A model generated the notes under the pieces. That model had not been told where the DNA came from. It worked only from the letters and a program-made list of their open reading frames with translations, and did not search any database. A stretch of 24,405 nt of DNA. Source: FEN-1350 sp964643355 (GTDB lineage Bacteria > Planctomycetota > Phycisphaerae > Sedimentisphaerales > Anaerohalosphaeraceae). Numbering within the stretch: the first letter of the stretch is position 1; the number at the start of each line of letters is the position of its first letter. The position numbers were made by a program, and so were the translations under genes. This document shows, in pieces, positions 14,527 to 23,488 of the stretch. Where the stretch lies: NCBI GenBank assembly GCA_964643355.1, contig CAZXPW010000055.1, forward strand, positions 1-24,405. The letters are read 5' to 3'.

Positions 14527-14942
14527 CGCAGTTGTTCCCCCATCGCCTGCACGATCGTGTTCCGCATCCGCGGCCCATCGAACTCGCAGAAATAAATCGC
14601 CTGCCAGGTCCCCAGAACCAGCCGCCCCGACTCGACGAAAACCTGCACGCTCGCCCCCACCAGCGACGATTTGACATGCGCATCGCTGTTGCCCTCATTG
14701 TGTCGATACCCCGCCCGATGGTGTGGGATCAACGCCTCCAGCGTCAGCAGGATATCGTGGACGACATCCGGATCGGCGTTCTCGTTGATCGTGATCCCCG
14801 CCGTCGTGTGCGGGCAGAAAACCGTGACCGTCCCGTCGCGGATTCCGCTTTCGGCCACGATCTTCTCCACGCGGCCGGTAATGTCGATCATTTCGCACCG
14901 CCGCGAGGTCTTGATCGAAAACGATTGTTGAACAATAGCCAT
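14523..14942 (-). CDS. yjbQ: YjbQ/UPF0047 family protein
   Basis: A 139-residue protein with all family blocks: CPHTTAGITINENADPDV (43-60), YRHNEGNSDAHVKSSLVG (79-96) and LGTWQAIYFCEFDGPR (110-125). The conserved His and Asp residues in these blocks (H45, H81, D87, H89) form the putative metal/phosphate site. Members complement thiE mutants in E. coli by a side activity in thiamine phosphate formation; the true role is unsettled. It starts 7 nt after argS ends. Two ATGs in tandem (14945 and 14942) are available; the second is preferred because GAGG lies 5 nt ahead. The stop overlaps the following oxidoreductase start. Confidence 0.93.
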   Translation of the reverse strand: MAIVQQSFSIKTSRRCEMIDITGRVEKIVAESGIRDGTVTVFCPHTTAGITINENADPDVVHDILLTLEALIPHHRAGYRHNEGNSDAHVKSSLVGASVQVFVESGRLVLGTWQAIYFCEFDGPRMRNTIVQAMGEQLR

Positions 14943-14949
14943 CATCCCC

Positions 14950-16935
14950 TCACATCTGTTTTATGACTTTGATTCTCAGTAGTTTCCAAAGTCCATGCTG
15001 GATTGTTCGCGCTGTCACATAACACAGAAACAACCTTCTCGCACGAACTGATCCCTCTGCATCCAGCACCGGGCAGGCGTTATAGAAATTGCTGAACTTC
15101 TGAGCTAAATCATAGAGATATGCGGTAATGTAATTCGGTCGATAGTCTTGTACTGCCGTCCCGATTGCCTCGCCGTACCGCACGATCTGCTTGGCCAGTT
15201 CGATCTCCGCCGGTTCCTGCGGCGTGGCGTCCTGCAATCCCGCAAGTTCGGTTTTAACATTTATCCCCCGTGATTTCGCCTTGCGCCAGATTGAACGAAC
15301 CCGCGCGTAGGCATACTGCATGTACGGCGCCGTGTTGCCCTCCATCGCCAGCATCTTCTCGAAGCTGAACACATAATCGCTGTCGCGGTTGTTGGAGTAG
15401 TCGGCGTACTTGACGGCCCCGATCCCCACCGCCCGCGCAATCTTTCTCTTTAGCTCCTCCGATAACTCCGGATTCTTTTGCTCGACCACCTCCCGCGCCC
15501 GCTCGACGGCCTCGTCCAACAACTCCTTGAGCTTGACCGTCTCCCCGCTTCGCGTCTTAAACGGCTTGCCGTCGGTCCCCAGCATCGTCCCAAACGACAC
15601 ATGCACCAGCTCGGTCGTCTCCTTCGCCCACCCCGCCTTGCGCGCCACCGCAAACAGCATCGCAAAATGCTGCGCCTGCCGCGCGTCGGTCACATAGACG
15701 ATCTCGTCGGCCCCCAGTTCCGCCACGCGATACCGCAGGGCCGCCAGGTCCGTCGTCGCGTACAAAAACGCCCCGTCGGATTTCTGGATGATAAACGGCA
15801 ACGGCTGACCTTCCTTGTTCTTGAACCCCTCCGGAAACACGCACACCGCCCCCTCCGACTCCACCGCCAGCCCCGCCCGCCTCAAGTCTTCGACAACCCC
15901 CGCAAGTCGTTCCGCATAAAAACTTTCGCCACGGACATGGGAATCATTCAATCGCACACCAAGCTGAGCGTACAGTTCATTGCAATGGGCCAGTGTTAGA
16001 TTCCGAACAAACTGCCATGCATCATGTTCTTGTCGATTGAGTTCGCCGCCTTCCTGCAACATAACGGTGACATGTCGCGAAAGTGATTCGTACGACATCT
16101 CTCCTTTTTGGCGGGTTGGAATCTTCGATTCCAATCCGGCCATCGCATCTTCCAACACATTAACATACTGATATGCATCCAGAAATTGATTCCAGAGTTC
16201 AGGTTTAAGTTTGGTAAGGAAAGGACGGAAATATTTTTCTCCGTCTCCCCGCTCATTCAGACTGTCCTCACTCCAGTCTTGCTCATGTCGATCGCGAATC
16301 TGTCGGCACAGGGCTGCCCGATTCTCCCTGTCTTGTGAAAGGGCTACGAGTTCTGTGAGTTCCCGCCGATAGTACGCTTCACCGCGTTTTTCAGCCATAC
16401 ACAAATGCCATAAACCCAAGAGCACGCGGCCGAACTGCGTACCCCAGTCGCCGATATGGTTCTGGCGGATGACCTTATGCCCCAGACATTCCAGAACCCG
16501 GCAGATACAATCTCCGATGATCGTACTCCGCAGGTGACCCACATGCATCTGCTTGGCGATGTTCGGTCCCGAATAATCCACCACGACGGTCTTGGGCGTC
16601 GCGGCCCGCTCAATCCCCAGCCGCGAATCGCCCGCGATCTGGCGCATCGCCCGACCCAGAAACTCCGGCCGTAACCGAAGGTTGATAAACCCCGGCCCGG
16701 CCACCTCCGGCGGCAGACACACATCCTCCAATCCCAACTGTCCGGCCGCCTGCTCGGCCAGCTTCCGCGGCTGGGTCCCCATCTTTTTTGCCAGGGCCAT
16801 CACACCGTTGGCCTGGTAGTCGCCAAAGCGCGGATCCGCCGCCGGCCGCACCATCGCCGCGCAGCCCGCCTGCCCGCTGACGCGGTCCAGCGCCGCCGAC
16901 ACCCGCTCTTCCAGCATGTCCCGGATCGGCCTCAT
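14950..16935 (-). CDS. argS: Arginyl-tRNA synthetase
   Basis: A 661-residue class I arginyl-tRNA synthetase, charging tRNA-Arg in the cytoplasm. Visible elements: N-terminal additional domain (1-105), the HIGH motif as HVGH (131-134) in PNIAKQMHVGHLRSTIIGD, the tyrosine/aspartate block FLYATTDLAALRYR (390-403), the variant KMSKS region GKPFKTRSG (456-464), and the DALR anticodon-binding domain ending LLRIKVIKQM. Typical bacterial ArgS is about 550-590 residues; the surplus lies mainly between the HIGH half and the conserved LGVRLN (about 181-330), where the DNA is also less GC-rich than its flanks. ATG at 16935 overlaps the rsfS stop as ATGA, which rules for this start over the longer reading from 17046. 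Confidence 0.96.
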   Translation of the reverse strand: MRPIRDMLEERVSAALDRVSGQAGCAAMVRPAADPRFGDYQANGVMALAKKMGTQPRKLAEQAAGQLGLEDVCLPPEVAGPGFINLRLRPEFLGRAMRQIAGDSRLGIERAATPKTVVVDYSGPNIAKQMHVGHLRSTIIGDCICRVLECLGHKVIRQNHIGDWGTQFGRVLLGLWHLCMAEKRGEAYYRRELTELVALSQDRENRAALCRQIRDRHEQDWSEDSLNERGDGEKYFRPFLTKLKPELWNQFLDAYQYVNVLEDAMAGLESKIPTRQKGEMSYESLSRHVTVMLQEGGELNRQEHDAWQFVRNLTLAHCNELYAQLGVRLNDSHVRGESFYAERLAGVVEDLRRAGLAVESEGAVCVFPEGFKNKEGQPLPFIIQKSDGAFLYATTDLAALRYRVAELGADEIVYVTDARQAQHFAMLFAVARKAGWAKETTELVHVSFGTMLGTDGKPFKTRSGETVKLKELLDEAVERAREVVEQKNPELSEELKRKIARAVGIGAVKYADYSNNRDSDYVFSFEKMLAMEGNTAPYMQYAYARVRSIWRKAKSRGINVKTELAGLQDATPQEPAEIELAKQIVRYGEAIGTAVQDYRPNYITAYLYDLAQKFSNFYNACPVLDAEGSVRARRLFLCYVTARTIQHGLWKLLRIKVIKQM

Positions 16936-17297
16936 TCCAGTTCCACCCGCTTGGCGTCGCCCCAGAGATTCTCCAGCTCGTAATACTCCCGGTATTCCTT
17001 GTCGAAGATGTGGACCACGACATCCACATAATCCGCCAGCACCCAACGCCCTTGTTCGTAGCCGGCCAGCCCATACCGCATCCGACCGACCTGACGGGCG
17101 TGCACCTGAACGGCGTCCACGACCGTCCGCGTTTGCCGCTGGCTGGTCCCCGTGGCGATCACATAATAATCCGTCGCGCTGCTGATTCCCTTCAGGTCCA
17201 GGATCACGATATCCGTGCAGTTGCGATCCCGCGCGATCCTCCCCGCCGCCACCGCAAATTCCCGCGTCTCATCAACCTTCTTTTTCACTCTCGGCAT
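16932..17297 (-). CDS. rsfS: Ribosomal silencing factor RsfS
   Basis: A 121-residue RsfS/Iojap protein. Family blocks are evident: DIVILDLKGISSATDYYVIATGTSQRQ (about 29-55), and WVLADYVDVVVHIFDKEYREYYELENLWGDA (about 85-115). RsfS binds ribosomal protein uL14 and blocks joining of the subunits when nutrients are low. ATG at 17297 is preceded by AGGAAAGGC. It heads the argS-yjbQ-oxidoreductase operon and overlaps argS by 4 nt. No convincing promoter lies between it and the pyrophosphatase terminator (17336-17376), about 40 nt upstream, so it may depend on readthrough. Confidence 0.95.
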   Translation of the reverse strand: MPRVKKKVDETREFAVAAGRIARDRNCTDIVILDLKGISSATDYYVIATGTSQRQTRTVVDAVQVHARQVGRMRYGLAGYEQGRWVLADYVDVVVHIFDKEYREYYELENLWGDAKRVELE

Positions 17298-17335
17298 GGT
17301 TGCCTTTCCTTGTCATCCTCGCGGCTGGTGGCCGC

Positions 17336-17376
17336 AGAAAAGAAAAAGGGGACTTACACAAGCCGTGTAAATCCCC
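17336..17376 (-). terminator. Rho-independent terminator of the pyrophosphatase gene
   Basis: Stem of GGGGA (17348-17352) / TCCCC (17372-17376) and TTACAC (17354-17359) / GTGTAA (17365-17370) with one internal mismatch, followed on the minus strand by TTTTTCTTTTC. It lies 22 nt beyond the stop codon at 17398. A second small hairpin, GCGGC/GCCGC (17321-17335), sits between it and the rsfS RBS. Confidence 0.8.
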
Positions 17377-17397
17377 TGCATATGTCTCCAATCGTCA

Positions 17398-19884
17398 TCA
17401 TTCCTTATCGGCCTGAATCCGCATCGAGAAGAACGAACGGTGCACGAAAACCAGCGACAGAACGAAGAAAATCGCCGCCAGCGTCCATCGCGTTCCGGGC
17501 TGCAGTTCGATGGCCAGCTCGATCGCCAACAGCCCGAACAGCGTCGTGAACTTGATGATCGGGTTCAGCGCCACCGACGAGGTGTCCTTAAACGGATCGC
17601 CCACCGTGTCGCCGACGACCGATGCCGCGTGCAACTCGGTGCCTTTGGCATTGAGCTCGGTCTCCACGATCTTCTTGGTGTTGTCCCACGCGCCGCCCGT
17701 GTTGGCCATGAAGATCGCCTGGTACAACCCGAAGATCGCGATCGAGATCAGATACCCGATGAAGAAATAGTTATCCAAACATGCGAACGCCAGCGTGCTG
17801 AAGAAGATCGTCAAAAACAGGTTGATCATGCCCTTCTGGGCATACTTGGTGCAGATTTCGACCACGCGCTTGGAGTCCGTGATCGACGCCTTTTCCACGC
17901 CTTCCAGTTTGATGTTCTTCTTGATGAACTCCACCGCGTAGTAGGCGCCGGTCGTCACCGCGTTCATCGACGCGCCGGTGAACCAGTAAATCACCGCGCC
18001 GCCCGTGATCAGTCCCAGCAGAAACACCGGATTCAGAATGGACAGCTTGTCGATATTCTGCGTCAATCCGACGGTCAGAATCACGATAATCGAGAAAATC
18101 ATCGTCGTGGCGCCAACCACCGCCGTGCCGATCAGCACCGGCTTGGCCGTCGCTTTGAAGGTGTTGCCCGCCCCGTCGTTCTTTTCCAGGAACGCTTTGG
18201 CATTGTCGAAATTCGGCTCGAACCCGAAGTTCTTCTGGATATCCTGCTTGATATTCGGCACATTTTCGATCAGCGACAATTCGTACACCGATTGGGCGTT
18301 GTCCGTCACCGGCCCGTACGAATCCACCGCGATCGTCACCGGACCCATGCTCAGGAATCCGAACGCCACCAGGCCGAACGCGAACACCGACGGAGCCATC
18401 ATCAGAGCCCCCAGCCCCATCGTGCTGAACCAGAACGCCAGACCCATCAGGATCATGATCGCCAGACCCATCCAGTACGCGCTGAAGTTGCCCGCCACCA
18501 GGCCCGACAGAATGTTCAGCGGAGCCCCGCCCTTCTTGGAACATTCCAGAATGTTCCGAACGAATCCGCACTCGGTCGAAGTGAACCGGTTCACCAGCTC
18601 CGGAATCACCGCGCCGGCGATCGTGCCGCAGGTGATGATCGACGCCAGCTTCCACCACAGCGTCCCGTCGCCCAGCTTGGCAATCAGCAGGTAGGAGGCC
18701 AGATAAGTCAACGCAATCGACACGAACGAGGTCAGCCACACCAGCGATAGCAGCGGCGACTCAAAGTTGAAATCCTTGGATTCGCCGTACTTGCCCTTGG
18801 CAATCGTCGCGTTCAGGGCGTAGGACAGTGCGCTGGCGATGATCATCACCAAACGCATGACAAAGATCCACACCAGCAGCGACACCTGAACCGTTTGCGT
18901 CGTCGCCTCCGCGGCGGCCTTTTGCTCGGCCGTGGCCGCGGCCATCGTCACGCCCGCCGGCAGGAAGATCGCCGGGGTGATGGCCAGCAGGATAAAGCTG
19001 ATCAGCGCTACCCCCGTCACGCCGTAGGTCTCAAACCCGTCGGCCGTCGGGCCCACCGAATCGCCCGCGTTGTCGCCCGTGCAGTCGGCGATCACGCCCG
19101 GATTCCGCGCGTCGTCTTCCTTGATCTTAAAGACGATCTTCATCAGATCCGAACCGATGTCGGCAATCTTGGTGAAGATACCGCCGGCGATACGCAACAC
19201 CGACGCGCCCAGCGATTCGCCGATGGCGAATCCGATAAAGCACGGTCCCGCCAGATTGGGGTCGATGAACAGTAGGATGCACAACATCACGAACAGTTCG
19301 ATGCTGATCAGCAACATGCCGATGCTCATGCCGGCCTTCAGCGGTATCGCATAGGTCGGGAACGGCTTTCCGCCCAAGCTGGCGAACGCCGCCCGGGAGT
19401 TGGCGAAAGTGTTGATCCGCATCCCGAACCAGGCCACCGAGTAACTGCCCAGAATCCCGATCAGGCTGCAAATCAGAATGATCGAGACCGTGCCGGCCGG
19501 TTTGCGCTGGAGCATTCCAAAATATTCCGCCATGATGATCGAGACCAGAACCCACAGAATAAAGATAAACTTGCCCTGCGTGAACAGATAGGTCTTGCAG
19601 GTCTCGTAAATCAATTCGCTGATCTCCCGCATCGCCGCATGAACCGGAAGTTTGCGGATCGAGTTATATTGGACGAATCCGAACAAGATGCCGAATGCGC
19701 AAACGGCCAGCCCCACCGTCAGAAATGTATGCCCGTCAATCCCCAGAAATGTATGCGTGCTCAGATCCGGCAACACCAGATCCGCCTCGCCCGCCATCGC
19801 CAACGGCCCGCTCAACAGCACCATCAGCCCCGCCAACGCCATCCATGTCCGGGTTCCACCGCTAAGTGCAGCATCCGCTTTCAC
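17398..19884 (-). CDS. hppA: Ion-translocating membrane pyrophosphatase, divergent subfamily
   Basis: An 828-residue polytopic enzyme that couples hydrolysis of pyrophosphate to outward H+ and/or Na+ transport. Catalytic motifs are present: DIGSDLMK (242-249), EDDARNPGVIADCTGDNAGD (256-275), DGFETYG (282-288) and GDTVGDPFKD (758-767), providing the Asp/Lys residues that bind Mg-PPi. The first motif differs from the common DVGADLVGKVE, and the protein is longer than the usual 670-720 residues, with a signal-like N-terminus and a 60-residue insertion near 520-580. This resembles the divergent bacterial PPase branch rather than the classical H+-PPase; which ion is moved cannot be read from sequence by eye. 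GTG at 19884 is chosen from TAGGAG 7 nt upstream and the promoter at 19953-19980. Confidence 0.93.
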   Translation of the reverse strand: MKADAALSGGTRTWMALAGLMVLLSGPLAMAGEADLVLPDLSTHTFLGIDGHTFLTVGLAVCAFGILFGFVQYNSIRKLPVHAAMREISELIYETCKTYLFTQGKFIFILWVLVSIIMAEYFGMLQRKPAGTVSIILICSLIGILGSYSVAWFGMRINTFANSRAAFASLGGKPFPTYAIPLKAGMSIGMLLISIELFVMLCILLFIDPNLAGPCFIGFAIGESLGASVLRIAGGIFTKIADIGSDLMKIVFKIKEDDARNPGVIADCTGDNAGDSVGPTADGFETYGVTGVALISFILLAITPAIFLPAGVTMAAATAEQKAAAEATTQTVQVSLLVWIFVMRLVMIIASALSYALNATIAKGKYGESKDFNFESPLLSLVWLTSFVSIALTYLASYLLIAKLGDGTLWWKLASIITCGTIAGAVIPELVNRFTSTECGFVRNILECSKKGGAPLNILSGLVAGNFSAYWMGLAIMILMGLAFWFSTMGLGALMMAPSVFAFGLVAFGFLSMGPVTIAVDSYGPVTDNAQSVYELSLIENVPNIKQDIQKNFGFEPNFDNAKAFLEKNDGAGNTFKATAKPVLIGTAVVGATTMIFSIIVILTVGLTQNIDKLSILNPVFLLGLITGGAVIYWFTGASMNAVTTGAYYAVEFIKKNIKLEGVEKASITDSKRVVEICTKYAQKGMINLFLTIFFSTLAFACLDNYFFIGYLISIAIFGLYQAIFMANTGGAWDNTKKIVETELNAKGTELHAASVVGDTVGDPFKDTSSVALNPIIKFTTLFGLLAIELAIELQPGTRWTLAAIFFVLSLVFVHRSFFSMRIQADKE

Positions 19885-19952
19885 TGTCTTTCTCCTACTT
19901 GAGATTCGCTTGACTGTCGGCGCAGACACACCGCCGCCTGTGTAAAACGCTA

Positions 19953-19980
19953 AATATAAAGGTCTCCCACCCCCTGTCAA
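19953..19980 (-). promoter_or_regulatory. Sigma-70 promoter of the pyrophosphatase gene
   Basis: Minus strand: perfect -35 TTGACA (19975-19980), 16 bp, -10 TATATT (19953-19958). Start near 19946, giving a leader of about 60 nt in which ACAC and GTGT copies can pair weakly ahead of the RBS. Confidence 0.7.
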
Positions 19981-19989
19981 CCCTTTTCC

Positions 19990-20033
19990 CCCGAAAATTC
20001 AAAGGGGTTGGGGGCGTTGACGCCCCCAACCCC
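19990..20033 (-). terminator. Very strong hairpin terminator after the secretin gene
   Basis: Perfect 13 bp arms GGGGTTGGGGGCG (20004-20016) and CGCCCCCAACCCC (20021-20033) around TTGA, followed on the minus strand by TTTGAATTTTCG. It lies about 55 nt beyond the secretin stop codon and about 25 nt before the pyrophosphatase promoter, separating the two units. Confidence 0.8.
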
Positions 20034-20086
20034 ATAAAGTCGATCTGTCCCTTTTAATTTGGATCCCGGCTATTTCTGTCGTAGGG

Positions 20087-23000
20087 TTATTCTTCCCGTT
20101 CCGGCTCGTACGGCTTGCCGAGGACTTCGTCCAGCTTCTGACTGAGGCCTTCCAGCGTCGTCTTCTTCTTGTCGCGCGAGATATCCAGCGGATTTCCGTC
20201 GGCATCCAGAGGAATCGTGTCAAGTTTCGAGTCGTCGATGACATACGGCGTGATAAAGACCAGCAACTCGTTATTGGTGACCTCGGTCCGTTTGTGCTTG
20301 AACGCCTCGCCCAGCAGCGGAATATCGCCCAGCAGCGGGACCTTTTGTTCCACCTCTTCGTTGTTCTGATACAAAATCCCGCTGAGCATGATGGACTGAC
20401 CGTCCTTGACGATCATGTGCGTGGTCGTGTCCAGGTTCTTCCGCGCCCGCTGACCGTTGACCGTCTCCAGTTCAAGCTGAGACACATTCAGGTACATAAT
20501 CATGTCCACGGCCTTTTCCGGCGTGATGTTCGGCTTGACCGTCAGGGTCACACCGACCGTGTCATAATCGACCGTTTGCTGGGTCTGTCCGGTATTCTGC
20601 GTCGTACTGCCGGTCACAAAGGCAATCTTCTGACCCTTCATGAAGGTCGCTTCCTGATTATCCTTGGTCCACAGCGTCGGTTGATTGAGCACCCGTCCGT
20701 TGGCGTTTTTGACCAGCAGATCTACCAGCACATTGATATCCGCGCTGGTCACGCTGCCCAGGCCCTGGGTCGAGCCCGTCGGAGCGTTCACATACGGCGG
20801 CGCCGTCGCCGTTCCTCCCGTCAGCGTATAGTCGCGGCCGGTATTTCCGCTGGACAAACTGGTCAGCGCCGAGATGGCGTTGACGCCCAGCGTCCCGAAC
20901 GCCGACGGATCCGACGCCAGTTGAACGCCGATCGAGGTCGCTTTCGACAGATTCACTTCCATGATCACCACCTTGACCATCACCTGCATGCCGGGCTTAT
21001 CCAGCTCGGCGATCAGTTGTTTGAGGTCCTCCAGGTATTCTGGAGGCGACAGGATCATGATCGCCTTGCTCCGCTGCACCGGCACAAAGCGAACCTGACC
21101 GATCAGATTGCTCGTCGGCATCGCCTCGTCCGTCGTCGTCCGTTGACGGTTCCACCACGGCGTAATCATCTCGGCGTTGGTTTCCTGTCCGGATGAAATA
21201 CTGCTGGTGGTTCCGGACGAAGTCGTCGCCTGCGAACTCAGGCCCCGGCTGTGTCGGCGAATCGTTGAGGTGGTCCCCGCCTCGTTCAGGATCGCGTTGA
21301 GTTGCTCGCACAGATCTTCCGCATCGGCATATTTGAGCGTCACAACCGTGGGCACCTCGGCCTTTTCTTCGCTGTCCAGCCGCATGACGAGTTTTTCGAT
21401 CACATCGTACGCTTCGGGAATCTTGCTGATCACAATGACCTTTTTGGTCCCCGGAACCGCTTCGAAAGTCAGCATCCCATAGAGCGAACCGACGATCTTT
21501 TTCTTCTCGTCTTCCATCCCGCCGCCGTTGCCGAAGATCATGCGGACCAGGTTATTGCTGCTACTTCCGGTTCCGCTGTCGGCCGTGAAGAGGGTCGTTA
21601 ACAAGTTCGTCATTTGTACCGGATCGGAATTCTTCAGCGTCAAAATACGGTACTGATCCTTCTCGATGTCCAGCGGGACATCCCACTGCTTCTCGATCAG
21701 GTCGGCGATCTTATTCAGATTGTCTTCCGTCGCGATCACCGTCACCTGCTTGAGCGTCGGGTAGGAAATCGTCTTGACCACCTGATCCGGAGTGGTGCCG
21801 CTGCGACCTAAACCGTAGCCACTGTACCCGAAGCTGCTCATCCCCCGAGCGCTGGAGCTGGTGGACCCGTCAAACAGCATATCAATATTCGTCTTGATTT
21901 GATCCGGATCGGCGTGCTTGAGCGTGAAAGTCCGCTGGGAATAGATATTCTGACTGGGCAGATCCACTTCGGCGATCAGCCGTTCGACCATCTTGCGATT
22001 CTCTTCGCTGCCGAATACCACCACCTGTTTGGACTGGCTCAGCGCCTGGATCACGATATTGGCCCGCAACTCCCCCGGCATGTCCCGTAGCGCGTTTTGG
22101 ACCGTGTTGGCCACTTCCCGAGCATCGACGAATTTGACCGGCACGACCGTCTGGCCTGTCGGAACCGTCTCCGGAATATCCAGTTTTTTGATCCATTCCG
22201 CGATCAGGTCGATGTCCTCGTTGGTCCCCCGCGCGATGATCCAGTTCTGCTTGGGCATCGCGATCAGCTTGATCGGAACCGAGTCCGAAGGGATCGTTAC
22301 CGTCGGCGCCGGATTGGCGCTGGCGCCGGATCCGGAGCCCGGTCGCGACTGAGGAGAGCGAGACGGTTCCGGAGAACCGGAGGTCGAACCTGTGGTGCCC
22401 GTTCGGGTCCGGGTCCGACTGACATTGCGCAAATCGGACAAAATAAGCTCCAGAACCTGGACGATTTCCGTCGGATCCCCGTTGTTGATCTGGAAAACCT
22501 GTTCGACCACCTTCGCCGATTCGGGAACATCCAGTTGCTTGATGATCTGTTCGATCCGGATCAGATTCTCCACCGTGTCGATCACCACGATATCCCGCGT
22601 GTTCTCCAGCGCCGTGATGTGACCGTAATCGGCGACCAGCGGCGAAATGACTTCCACCAGACGACCGGGACTGTAACTTTGCAGTCGGAAAAATTTCTCC
22701 ACAATCTGCGACTTGTCCGCGAATTTTACCAGCGGCTCGGACGCCGAGACCGTCGGGATATATCCCTGTCGCGCCTGGGCGATGGGCTTGAGAATGATCT
22801 TGTCCTCGTAATGTTCGGCGATGATCCCCCGCGACCGCAGCGCCGCATACACCAGCGACAACGCCGAACTTCGCGGCAACTGCTGGCTGGCGTAGATCGT
22901 AATCCGCTGCCGAAGGACTTCGTCATTGCTGGGAATGATCGGCTTGCCCGTCCACTCGCCCAGCTTCTGCATGATCACGCGCATCTCGACATTGTTCAGA

Positions 23001-23323
23001 TTCACCGACTCCATCGGATCCTTGGCGTTCAGCGGCGTGATCGGAATCGATTCCAGTTCATCCAGCGACCAGGGTTTTTCATCGCCTGTCCCCGGGGCGT
23101 TCGGATCGGCCGGGGACGCTTCACCGGAACTCTCCGTCGGTTTGTTTGCGTCTCCCTCCGCGGGTTTCTCCGTCGCCGAAGGAGTTTCCGCCTTCGGCGC
23201 TTCCGCATTCGCCGTTACCGGCGCCTGGCCCGGCGCCGGCCTGGATTCCTGCGACATCACCGCCATTCCCGTGATCATCAATCCGATCCCGACCAGCGTT
23301 ACCACCGTATATACCGATTTCAC
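20087..23323 (-). CDS. gspD: Type II secretion-like secretin (GspD/PilQ-type), enlarged
   Basis: A 1078-residue outer-membrane secretin. A signal-like N-terminus (1-25) is followed by an acidic Pro/Ala-rich linker (26-85), an N0-like domain (about 103-182) and six N1-type units, each ending in a (V/I)-(E/D)-x-x-I-x-x-L-D-x-P-type helix: about 209-267, 271-385, 391-456, 463-551, 559-651 and 657-777. The C-domain (780-1030) has NGRVLNQPTLWTKDNQEATF, VGVTLTVKPNI and the secretin signature VPLLGDIPLLGEAF (995-1008). GspD normally has about 650 residues and three N1-type units. GTG at 23323 has GGAG 8 nt upstream. Together with the gspC-like gene just upstream (165 nt) it would form the outer-membrane channel of a T2SS-like exporter; PilQ-like use is also possible. 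Confidence 0.92.
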   Translation of the reverse strand: MKSVYTVVTLVGIGLMITGMAVMSQESRPAPGQAPVTANAEAPKAETPSATEKPAEGDANKPTESSGEASPADPNAPGTGDEKPWSLDELESIPITPLNAKDPMESVNLNNVEMRVIMQKLGEWTGKPIIPSNDEVLRQRITIYASQQLPRSSALSLVYAALRSRGIIAEHYEDKIILKPIAQARQGYIPTVSASEPLVKFADKSQIVEKFFRLQSYSPGRLVEVISPLVADYGHITALENTRDIVVIDTVENLIRIEQIIKQLDVPESAKVVEQVFQINNGDPTEIVQVLELILSDLRNVSRTRTRTGTTGSTSGSPEPSRSPQSRPGSGSGASANPAPTVTIPSDSVPIKLIAMPKQNWIIARGTNEDIDLIAEWIKKLDIPETVPTGQTVVPVKFVDAREVANTVQNALRDMPGELRANIVIQALSQSKQVVVFGSEENRKMVERLIAEVDLPSQNIYSQRTFTLKHADPDQIKTNIDMLFDGSTSSSARGMSSFGYSGYGLGRSGTTPDQVVKTISYPTLKQVTVIATEDNLNKIADLIEKQWDVPLDIEKDQYRILTLKNSDPVQMTNLLTTLFTADSGTGSSSNNLVRMIFGNGGGMEDEKKKIVGSLYGMLTFEAVPGTKKVIVISKIPEAYDVIEKLVMRLDSEEKAEVPTVVTLKYADAEDLCEQLNAILNEAGTTSTIRRHSRGLSSQATTSSGTTSSISSGQETNAEMITPWWNRQRTTTDEAMPTSNLIGQVRFVPVQRSKAIMILSPPEYLEDLKQLIAELDKPGMQVMVKVVIMEVNLSKATSIGVQLASDPSAFGTLGVNAISALTSLSSGNTGRDYTLTGGTATAPPYVNAPTGSTQGLGSVTSADINVLVDLLVKNANGRVLNQPTLWTKDNQEATFMKGQKIAFVTGSTTQNTGQTQQTVDYDTVGVTLTVKPNITPEKAVDMIMYLNVSQLELETVNGQRARKNLDTTTHMIVKDGQSIMLSGILYQNNEEVEQKVPLLGDIPLLGEAFKHKRTEVTNNELLVFITPYVIDDSKLDTIPLDADGNPLDISRDKKKTTLEGLSQKLDEVLGKPYEPEREE

Positions 23324-23406
23324 TGTCCGTACTCCTGAAACAAACCCGTTCTTGTCATCCGTACGATTTCAACTTCTCAATTGCGGAAATCCGCTTGATT
23401 CCGTCG

Positions 23407-23434
23407 TATTCAATATCCAATATTCAATAATCAA
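23407..23434. repeat. Heptamer tandem repeat TATTCAA x4
   Basis: Four consecutive 7 bp units: TATTCAA, TATCCAA, TATTCAA, TAATCAA. Read on the minus strand the unit is TTGAATA. It lies in the AT-rich gap between the gspC-like and gspD genes. Such heptamer arrays resemble the short tandem repeats of some other phyla and may vary in copy number. Confidence 0.6.
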
Positions 23435-23488
23435 TTCTTGCGTACCCCTGAACCTTCACATTCTCATCAAATCAAAAATTGAAAATGT

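Noticed and set aside
22097..23338. 413-residue plus-strand frame opposite the secretin
   Set aside because: Arg-rich shadow of the GC-rich secretin codons; no motif or SD.
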